Below, piece after piece: positions 7,169 to 12,862 of a stretch of DNA of 13,902 nt. Both the position numbers and the translations under genes were made by a program. Below the pieces are notes generated by a model. It was given only the letters and a program-made list of their open reading frames with translations, was not told the DNA's origin and ran no database searches. Within the stretch, counting starts at the first letter, position 1, and every line of letters starts with the position of its first letter. This DNA is from Oscillospiraceae bacterium (GTDB taxonomy: Bacteria; Bacillota; Clostridia; Oscillospirales; Ruminococcaceae). The stretch is taken from positions 1-13,902 of the forward strand of contig JAHZBJ010000027.1 of NCBI GenBank assembly GCA_019423445.1. Reading direction: 5' to 3'.

Positions 7169-7522
7169 ATGCTGCGGATCTGGATTACGGTAAACACGGT
7201 GACCAATACCGCCCTTGCAGTGGTGGGGCTTGGAATCGCGGGGTACGCGGTTTCCGCCAAGCCCACTGGGGCGCTGCTTTATTATGGCGTGGCGCTTATC
7301 TGTGTCATTTGCGCCATTGTGGGCTTCTGCAACCTGCCCATTCTTCACGCCGCTGCCCGGCAGCAGGAGGAAAAGCACCTTAGGGCAAAGGAAGAGCGGG
7401 ACCGGACGAAGGCCCAGAAGGATAGCTCCCGGGCAGAACAGGAAGCGGCCGGAGAGCCGGCGCCGGGCAGCTCTTTGTCCGGTGAGCCCGGGAATTTTGG
7501 AGAGGAAGCCTCTGGCCGTTGA
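7169..7522 (+). CDS. Unknown two-helix membrane protein with charged tail
   Basis: A 117-residue protein I do not recognise. Two hydrophobic helices are visible at about residues 7-28 and 34-57. A basic and acidic tail with coiled-coil-like composition follows (QQEEKHLRAKEERDR), then a low-complexity Gly/Ser/Glu end. The loop between helices is short (SAKPTG), so both ends are probably on the same, likely cytoplasmic, side. The start at ATG 7169 is preferred to GTG 7160 because AAGGAG (7153-7158) lies ten bases from the ATG but only one from the GTG. It sits 49 bases after era and 118 bases before the yqzL-like gene, in the same direction, so it is probably part of the unit. Function cannot be assigned. 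Confidence 0.75.
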   Translation: MLRIWITVNTVTNTALAVVGLGIAGYAVSAKPTGALLYYGVALICVICAIVGFCNLPILHAAARQQEEKHLRAKEERDRTKAQKDSSRAEQEAAGEPAPGSSLSGEPGNFGEEASGR

Positions 7523-7640
7523 TGGCGTTAGGGGTTGTCAAGGGCAAATTGCTGGAAAGGGCGCCGGTCTTTCCCTGACATATCCAGGGTACCCGGGGCG
7601 AACACTGTAGGCAAGAAGATTTGCCGGAGGTGTGCCAAAG

Positions 7641-7838
7641 ATGGGATCCCGGGAACAGGAATGTTGGGACAGATTTTGCAAAAGCGGGCTGGTGTCTGAT
7701 TATCTGGAGTACCGCAGTGCGGTGGATTTTGAAAGGCGCGCGCCGGAGGAGGGGACCTCTCCGGAGGGGGAGGAAGGAAGCCATGCAGGTTGGAACCAGG
7801 GGAGTGGTGCTCAAAGCCAGAAGCCTGGAGGAATTTGA
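7641..7838 (+). CDS. yqzL: YqzL-like small protein overlapping recO
   Basis: A 65-residue reading frame starting at ATG 7641, with GGAGGT (7626-7631) nine bases upstream; the GTG at 7632 is too close to it. The first 30 residues contain CWDRFCKSGLVSDYLEYRSA, which follows the pattern W-x2-F-x2-[ST]G-x4-YL-x-Y that I associate with the YqzL family. In Bacillus yqzL also lies between era and recO, so position supports the call. YqzL proteins are usually about 45-50 residues. Here a Gly/Glu/Ser-rich tail continues and overlaps the first 56 bases of recO in another frame. The tail may be an accident of a lost stop, or the overlap may couple recO translation. The family's function is unknown. The head is supported by motif and synteny, the tail only by the open frame. 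Confidence 0.7.
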   Translation: MGSREQECWDRFCKSGLVSDYLEYRSAVDFERRAPEEGTSPEGEEGSHAGWNQGSGAQSQKPGGI

Positions 7839-8544
7839 CCGGCTGGTGGTGCTTCTCACTGCCGACCAGGGGGTGGTCACCGCCTACGCCAAAGGGGCCC
7901 GCCGCCAGAAGGGGACTATGGCCTCCGCTACGGAACAGCTGGCCTACTCCTCTTTTCAGCTGTTTCGAAACAGAGACCGGACCTTTGTGGACAAGGCGGA
8001 AGCTGAAACCCTCTTTTTTCACATCCGCCAGGATATGGAACGCCTGTCTCTGGCCTCCTATTTCTGCCAGCTCTGTCAGGAATTGATCCCCGAGGGGGAT
8101 ACCCAGGAAGGCTATCTCCACCTGATGGTGAATACCCTGACCCTGCTGGACCGGGGACGCCTGCCCCTGGACCAGCTGAAGGCGGTTTTTGAGCTGCGGC
8201 TCCTTACCATGTCTGGGTACATGCCTGACCTGGTGGCCTGTGCCGCCTGCGGGGAACCTCCGTCAGGGGAGATCCATTTTGCCCCGGTTTCCGGGGTGAT
8301 TTTCTGCGGGGACTGTCTTTCCCAGTGCGGGGAGCAGACGATTCTCCTTTCCCCAGGGGTCTTTGACGCCATGAGGCATATTATTTACAGCGATTTTAAC
8401 CGGCTGTTTGCCTTCCGTCTGCCTTTGGAGGGGCTCTCCCGTCTGGCTCAGGTCAGCGAAGCCTATCTTTTGGCCCAGGTGGAGCGGGTGCTGCCGGCTT
8501 TGAATTTCTATAAAACAGTCTGCCCCGGGGTGGGGGCGGGGTAG
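7783..8544 (+). CDS. recO: DNA repair protein RecO
   Basis: A 253-residue recombination mediator that, with RecR and RecF, loads RecA onto SSB-coated single-stranded DNA. The N-terminus, GTRGVVLKARSLEEFDRLVVLLT, is the OB-fold start typical of RecO. The helical middle and a C-terminal zinc motif follow: C153, C156, C175 and C178 form CxxC-x18-CxxC, the form seen in Gram-positive and Deinococcus RecO. The start at 7783 is chosen because AGGAAGGA (7771-7778) is four bases upstream and the OB-fold begins at once; extension to 7621 adds 54 unrelated residues that lie over the yqzL-like frame. It is flanked by the yqzL-like gene (56-base overlap) and by mutS2 (144-base gap). Confidence 0.95.
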   Translation: MQVGTRGVVLKARSLEEFDRLVVLLTADQGVVTAYAKGARRQKGTMASATEQLAYSSFQLFRNRDRTFVDKAEAETLFFHIRQDMERLSLASYFCQLCQELIPEGDTQEGYLHLMVNTLTLLDRGRLPLDQLKAVFELRLLTMSGYMPDLVACAACGEPPSGEIHFAPVSGVIFCGDCLSQCGEQTILLSPGVFDAMRHIIYSDFNRLFAFRLPLEGLSRLAQVSEAYLLAQVERVLPALNFYKTVCPGVGAG

Positions 8545-8549
8545 CCCCC
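8532..8549 (+). repeat. GC-only hairpin at the recO stop
   Basis: GGGGGC (8532-8537) pairs perfectly with GCCCCC (8544-8549) around GGGGTA, straddling the recO stop codon. No T-run follows, so it is not a classical terminator. It may cause pausing or protect the upstream message from 3' decay. The three clustered G-tracts at 8527-8541 could also stack as a quadruplex if a fourth tract is borrowed. Confidence 0.45.
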
Positions 8550-8688
8550 CAGGCGGGCGATTTGCGCTTTTGAATCCCGGGTCAGGAAGCAGTGTGCTTT
8601 TCCCAGTTCAAGTGACCTGCTCAGGGAGCGGGGCACAGCGCTGCGATTTGCAGAAACTTCTCTTACGGACCCAAAACGAGGTATTGAC

Positions 8689-11067
8689 ATGACAAACAAG
8701 CATTTTCTCGCCCTGGAGCTGGATAAGGTCCTGGAACTGCTGGCGGCAAAAACCACCAGCGAGGCCAGTGCCGCCAGGGCCAGGGAGATCATCCCCTATG
8801 ACGATTGGCGGGATGTTACACGGGCGGTGGGGCGCACCGCCGATATCAACACCCTTTCGGTGCGGTTCGGTACCCCCGGCCTGGGTGGAATCCGGGACTG
8901 TTCCCCTGAGGTGAAGCGGGCCCAGATCGGCGGCCGGCTTTCCATTCCCGAGCTGCTGGCGGTGGGCCGGGTTCTTCGGACCATCCGGGCGGTGCGGGAC
9001 TGGCGCCGCCAGGGGGAGGAGCCTACCTCTGCTGATTACCTCTTTGACGCCCTCACCCCCAACCGGGCCCTGGAGGAGGAGCTGGACCGGTGTATCCTTT
9101 CCGAGGATGAGCTCCAGGACGACGCCTCCCCGGACCTTTCCGCCATTCGGAGGAAGATTCGGAAGGCCCAGCTCTCCATCCGGGAGCGGCTGGACTCCAT
9201 CATCAAAAGCCCCCAATACGCCCAGGTTCTCCAAGAGCCCATTGTCACGATCCGGGATGGGCGGTTTGTGGTTCCGGTGAAGGCGGAACGAAAGAACGAG
9301 CTTCGGGGACTGGTCCACGACACCTCCGGTTCCGGGGCCACTGTTTTTGTGGAGCCTATAGCGGTGGTGGAGGCCAACAATGAGATCGGCATCCTCCAGA
9401 GCCAGGAGCAGCAGGGGGTGGACCGCATCCTTCTGGAACTCTCCGGCCGGGTGGGGGAGATGGGAGACGCCATCCTGGAGAGCTTTGACGCGCTGGTGGA
9501 ACTGGACCTCCTTTTTGCGAAATCCCGTTTGGCTGACGCTATGCGGGCCACGGTGCCGGAGATTCGGAAGGACCGGGTGCTGCGTCTCAACAAGGCCCGG
9601 CATCCCCTGATCCCCAAGGAGAAGGTGGTGCCGGTGGATATCTCCCTGGGGGATACCTTTGACACCCTGGTAATCACCGGTCCCAACACCGGCGGTAAAA
9701 CGGTGGCCTTGAAGACCTTGGGATTGCTGACCCTTATGGCTGCCTGCGGAATGATGCTCCCCTGTGGAGAGGGAAGCTGCGTGCCGGTGTTCAGCCGGGT
9801 TTTGGCGGACATCGGGGATGAGCAGAGCATTGAGCAGAGCCTGTCCACCTTCTCGGCCCACATCACCAATATTATCTCGATTTTGGAGGCGGCGGGCCCC
9901 CGGAGCCTGGTTCTCACCGACGAGCTGGGAGCCGGTACCGATCCTGTGGAGGGCGCCGCTCTGGCAGTATCCATTTTGGAGGCCCTGCGGAAAAAGGGCT
10001 CCCTGGTGGCTGCCACCACCCACTATGCTGAGATCAAGATGTACGCCCTCACCACCCCGGGGGTGGAAAACGGCAGCTGCGAATTCGATGTGGAGACCCT
10101 TTCCCCCACCTATCGGCTTCTCATCGGGGTGCCGGGACGGTCCAACGCCTTTGCCATCAGCCGCCGTTTGGGACTGCCTGAGGAGATCATCGGCAGGGCC
10201 AGGGAATTGGTCAGCAGCGAAAATACCCGGTTCGAGGACGTGGTAAGCGATCTGGAACGCACCCGCCAGGAGCTGGAAAAGGAGAAATCCGCCGCTACAA
10301 GCCGCCGTCAGCAAGCGGAGGCCCTGAAACAGGAAATGGAAGAGGAACGCCGCCGCCTTTACGCCCAGCTGGACAAGGAAGCGGCCCAGGCTCGGAGCGA
10401 AGCCCAGACCCTGGTAGAGCGGGTGAAGAGCCAGACCGACCTGCTGATGAACCAGCTGGAAGAGCTGAAAAAACAGCAGGACAAAGAGGAGTTCCAAAAG
10501 AAATTCGGGGAGCTGAAGGCCGGTTACCGCAGCCGCATCGAACATCTCCGGGATATGGCGGATCCGGTGGCGTCCCGGCGTGGGGAGGCATATGTCCTTC
10601 CCCGGAAGCTCCGCAGCGGGGATACAGTTATCCTCACCGGTTTGAACCTGGAGGGAACCGTCCTTTCCGGGCCGGACAGCGCCGGTTGCTATATGGTCCA
10701 GGCGGGGATCATCAAGAGCAAGGTGAAGGAGGAGGAACTGCGGCTGGTTGAGGACAAAGGCCGGAAGGTTACCCTCAACGGCCGGCGGCGCACCACCGCC
10801 CCGGCGGACAAGATCAGCCGGGACGTCAAGACCCAGGTGGACATCCGGGGGATGGACACCATAGACGGTATTATGGAGGTGGACCGGTTCCTGGACCAGG
10901 CGGTCCTGATGGGGCTGGGCACCGTTACCATTATCCACGGCAAGGGCACAGGGGCCCTTCGGGCGGCGGTCCAGGACCATCTGCGGAAGCTTAAGACTGT
11001 GAAATCCTTCCGCCCCGGCATGTACGGGGAAGGGGAGGCCGGCGTCACAGTGGTGGAACTAAAATAG
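8689..11067 (+). CDS. mutS2: Endonuclease MutS2 with C-terminal Smr domain
   Basis: A 792-residue MutS-family ATPase. MutS2 proteins suppress homologous recombination in some bacteria and, in Bacillus, rescue collided ribosomes (also called RqcU); which applies here is not visible. The core and clamp regions precede an ABC-type ATPase with Walker A GPNTGGKT (331-338) and Walker B LTDELGAGTD (D411, E412). A long coiled coil at about 510-625 (many E, K, Q and R) leads to a KOW-like basic segment. The Smr nuclease domain fills about 715-792, with DIRG at 718-721 and HGKGTG at 750-755. The mismatch-recognition domain of MutS is absent, as expected. The start has GAGG (8678-8681) seven bases upstream. 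Length is normal and no disruption is seen. The HAD gene follows after 35 bases. Confidence 0.97.
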   Translation: MTNKHFLALELDKVLELLAAKTTSEASAARAREIIPYDDWRDVTRAVGRTADINTLSVRFGTPGLGGIRDCSPEVKRAQIGGRLSIPELLAVGRVLRTIRAVRDWRRQGEEPTSADYLFDALTPNRALEEELDRCILSEDELQDDASPDLSAIRRKIRKAQLSIRERLDSIIKSPQYAQVLQEPIVTIRDGRFVVPVKAERKNELRGLVHDTSGSGATVFVEPIAVVEANNEIGILQSQEQQGVDRILLELSGRVGEMGDAILESFDALVELDLLFAKSRLADAMRATVPEIRKDRVLRLNKARHPLIPKEKVVPVDISLGDTFDTLVITGPNTGGKTVALKTLGLLTLMAACGMMLPCGEGSCVPVFSRVLADIGDEQSIEQSLSTFSAHITNIISILEAAGPRSLVLTDELGAGTDPVEGAALAVSILEALRKKGSLVAATTHYAEIKMYALTTPGVENGSCEFDVETLSPTYRLLIGVPGRSNAFAISRRLGLPEEIIGRARELVSSENTRFEDVVSDLERTRQELEKEKSAATSRRQQAEALKQEMEEERRRLYAQLDKEAAQARSEAQTLVERVKSQTDLLMNQLEELKKQQDKEEFQKKFGELKAGYRSRIEHLRDMADPVASRRGEAYVLPRKLRSGDTVILTGLNLEGTVLSGPDSAGCYMVQAGIIKSKVKEEELRLVEDKGRKVTLNGRRRTTAPADKISRDVKTQVDIRGMDTIDGIMEVDRFLDQAVLMGLGTVTIIHGKGTGALRAAVQDHLRKLKTVKSFRPGMYGEGEAGVTVVELK

Positions 11068-11102
11068 GACCTTGTTTGGTTTGACAGCGAAGGAGGCAGG
11101 AC

Positions 11103-11936
11103 ATGGCGGACAAAGGAACGCCCCGCCTGGAGGCGGTTTTTCTGGATTTGGATGGGAGCCTTCTCAACAGCCAGCGGCAGATCGGTGAGGAGGACCGCCG
11201 GACGGTGGCCCGGCTCCGGGAAGCAGGGGTCCGGGTATACATCGCCACCGGGAGGCACTATGAGCTTTCGGCCCGGTACCATCGGGAACTGGGGCTTTCG
11301 GGACCCTTCCTGGCCTCCGACGGGGCGGTGCTTTACGATCCCCGGGAGGATCGGGTGCTTTACCATCACCCAATTCCTCCAGAGCTGATCCGGGAGGTAC
11401 TGGGGGAGGCGGTTCGCAGCGGCGAGGAATTCTACATCCATGACCGGGATGCCGCCTACTTCAGCCCAAATTTCGGGCGGATCTACGTCTGGCAGAACTA
11501 CGCCGCCGGCTGCGGCCCGGAGGACCGGATGCCGGCGCTGGGAGGGCTCCCGGAGGGATATCTGGACTCTCCGGACGTGATGACCTTTATGACCCATCAC
11601 CCTTCCCCTGCTTTTCTGGAAAAGCTCCAAAGCCTCTGCGGAGGGATGCCTTCCTTTTATGTCCATCCTGAGGGGCGGCTGGCGATCCTCAGCTCCCCCG
11701 GCTGGGACAAAGGACGTGGCGCCCGGTTCCTGGCGGAACGGGACGGCTTTTCTTTGGAGAACGCCTTGGCCATGGGGGATAACGGCAATGATCTTCCCAT
11801 GCTCCAGGCGGTGGGTTGGCCGGTGGTGCCGGAGAGCGGCGAAGCCGATGCCTTGGCCCTGGCCCGGTATGTCACAGCCGACAACGACCACAATCCTTTG
11901 ACCCAGGCGGTCCGAGAGCTGTTCCCGGAGCTGTAG
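11103..11936 (+). CDS. Cof-type HAD-IIB family phosphatase
   Basis: A 277-residue cytoplasmic hydrolase of the haloacid dehalogenase superfamily, Cof subfamily, which dephosphorylates sugar phosphates, flavin mononucleotide or similar small metabolites; the substrate is not predictable. Motif I is DLDGSL with nucleophile D15 and acid/base D17. Motif II is at SDGAVL, motif III lysine is K203 in GWDKGRG, and motif IV is GDNGND with D226 and D230. The IIB cap lies between motifs II and III. The start at 11103 has AGGAGG (11091-11096) six bases upstream. It is 35 bases after mutS2 and followed 31 bases later by a strong terminator, so it is the last gene of the phoH unit. It is not a usual member of this cluster elsewhere, as far as I know. 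Confidence 0.93.
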   Translation: MADKGTPRLEAVFLDLDGSLLNSQRQIGEEDRRTVARLREAGVRVYIATGRHYELSARYHRELGLSGPFLASDGAVLYDPREDRVLYHHPIPPELIREVLGEAVRSGEEFYIHDRDAAYFSPNFGRIYVWQNYAAGCGPEDRMPALGGLPEGYLDSPDVMTFMTHHPSPAFLEKLQSLCGGMPSFYVHPEGRLAILSSPGWDKGRGARFLAERDGFSLENALAMGDNGNDLPMLQAVGWPVVPESGEADALALARYVTADNDHNPLTQAVRELFPEL

Positions 11937-11967
11937 CAGAGACGTACAAAAAGATGATAGAGGATTC

Positions 11968-12003
11968 GGCGCCGGGAGGAAAAACCCTCCCGGTGCCCTT
12001 TTT
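11968..12003 (+). terminator. Rho-independent terminator of the phoH-HAD unit
   Basis: GGCGCCGGGAGG (11968-11979) pairs with CCTCCCGGTGCC (11986-11997), twelve base pairs including one G-T wobble, around an A-rich six-base loop. A CTTTTT tract follows at 11998-12003. Position 31 bases past the HAD stop fits the end of the long plus-strand unit. Confidence 0.92.
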
Positions 12004-12215
12004 AAGGTGCAGCCTCTCTGCTGGAGATGGGTCGCAACCCTGAGTATAGATCCTGATCTGGATGCTGGGAGTAATCTCCGGGCTGTATCTACGCCAGTTC
12101 CTCCTGGGCCTGGGGGGCCAGGGAATGCTGCCGGAACTTTGTTATCTGGGCGTTTGCGCCGGGCAACAGCGGAGATGGCATGGAAGGGGCATTCCCGGAA
12201 AGACTCCTGAACAAG
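12004..12215. other. Gene-free spacer between two convergent terminators
   Basis: With its bordering terminators this belongs to a 329-base stretch without a gene. An open frame from ATG 12062 (MLGVISGLYLRQFLLGLGG) starts like a membrane segment but has no ribosome binding site or promoter, and it runs through the next terminator into antisense of the lipoprotein gene. I read it as chance or a decayed remnant. Inverted octamers GGGAATGC (12121-12128) and GCATTCCC (12189-12196) and a short GGCG/CGCC hairpin (12149-12160) hint at RNA structure without matching any family I know. Confidence 0.55.
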
Positions 12216-12247
12216 AAAAAAGCCGCGCCACAGAGGCGCGGCTTTTT
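12216..12247. terminator. Bidirectional terminator after the minus-strand lipoprotein gene
   Basis: A perfect 13-bp stem, AAAAAGCCGCGCC (12217-12229) with its reverse complement (12235-12247) around ACAGA. Read on the minus strand the right foot is a run of six T, 19 bases past the lipoprotein stop, which makes a textbook intrinsic terminator. On the plus strand it ends in five T and would also stop read-through from the HAD gene. Confidence 0.93.
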
Positions 12248-12265
12248 CAGAGGGATAAGGAGGAA

Positions 12266-12862
12266 TCAGCCCAGAGGCAGGACTTCCAGAATCCGCACAA
12301 AGGTGGCTGCGGCGGGGATGGTGGGGTCCTCCGCCAGGAGCTGGTCGATGACGGCCTGGTCGGTTTCCAGTTCCACCCGGAACCGGGCACCCTGGTTCCG
12401 TTCCTCTTTGGTTTCGGCGTCCTTGTCATAGATGTAATAGGACACCATTCCTTCGCCTCCCCGGGCCAGGTTGGCCTTGGTGACATTGTCGGAGAAGGTG
12501 AATGCCAGGTGCTCCTCCCCGGCAGGGTAGGGGACGAAGTTTGCCAGGTTGGGGGTGCCGTCGCTGTTGACGGTAGCCACTGAGCAGCATCCCAGAGCGT
12601 CCCGGATGGCCTGGCGGAGGTCCTCCCCGGTGAGAGAACTGCTCTCGTAGAAGAACAGGGAGGCGGAGGAAACTGCGTCAGGTTCACCTGTGCCTTCCTC
12701 TCCGGCGGCAGAAGAACCTTGGGAGCTGGTGGTGGCGGAGGAGACGGCGTCCTCGCCGGAAACGGATTGAGGGACGGAGGAAGAAGAGACGGCTTGGGTG
12801 CTGCATCCCGGGAGAAGGATGGCCAGGATCAGAAGGGCGGCAAGGATCTGCTTTTTCATCAT
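12266..12862 (-). CDS. Lipoprotein with pyridoxamine-phosphate-oxidase-like split barrel
   Basis: A 198-residue lipoprotein. The signal peptide ends in the lipobox LLPGC with the lipidated cysteine at 20. A Ser/Thr/Gly/Glu-rich linker of about 50 residues follows, as expected for a tether crossing the cell wall. Residues about 78-198 look like an FMN-binding split barrel of the pyridoxamine 5'-phosphate oxidase superfamily: an N-terminal helix, ATVNSDGTPN at 96-105, then VTKANLARGG near 127-136. Cofactor and reaction are unknown; heme- or F420-binding relatives exist. The first ATG overlaps the stop of the upstream oxidoreductase gene as ATGA, so translation is coupled. GGAGGT (plus-strand 12869-12874) lies six bases before it, and a second ATG follows at once. 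The family call is from motif pattern only; an extracytoplasmic member is unusual. A strong terminator follows. Confidence 0.72.
   Translation of the reverse strand: MMKKQILAALLILAILLPGCSTQAVSSSSVPQSVSGEDAVSSATTSSQGSSAAGEEGTGEPDAVSSASLFFYESSSLTGEDLRQAIRDALGCCSVATVNSDGTPNLANFVPYPAGEEHLAFTFSDNVTKANLARGGEGMVSYYIYDKDAETKEERNQGARFRVELETDQAVIDQLLAEDPTIPAAATFVRILEVLPLG

Noticed and set aside
8575..8605. Likeness to the signal recognition particle RNA core (GGTCAGGAAGCAG)
   Set aside because: The GTCCGGAAGG tetraloop part is missing, and the flanks do not form the long SRP hairpin.
8684..8689. TTGACA over the mutS2 start codon
   Set aside because: No -10 follows at the right distance and it would exclude the start codon from the message.
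8608..10980. A 790-codon open frame antisense to mutS2
   Set aside because: It mirrors the mutS2 frame in GC-rich DNA, is rich in His/Gly/Pro/Leu as such shadows are, has no ribosome binding site, and mutS2 itself shows all its motifs.
11081..11086. A perfect TTGACA before the HAD gene
   Set aside because: No -10-like hexamer occurs 16-18 bases downstream; that position is already inside the coding sequence.
12062..12583. A 173-codon plus-strand frame starting like a membrane protein
   Set aside because: It has no ribosome binding site or promoter, passes through a strong terminator, and most of it is antisense to the lipoprotein gene.
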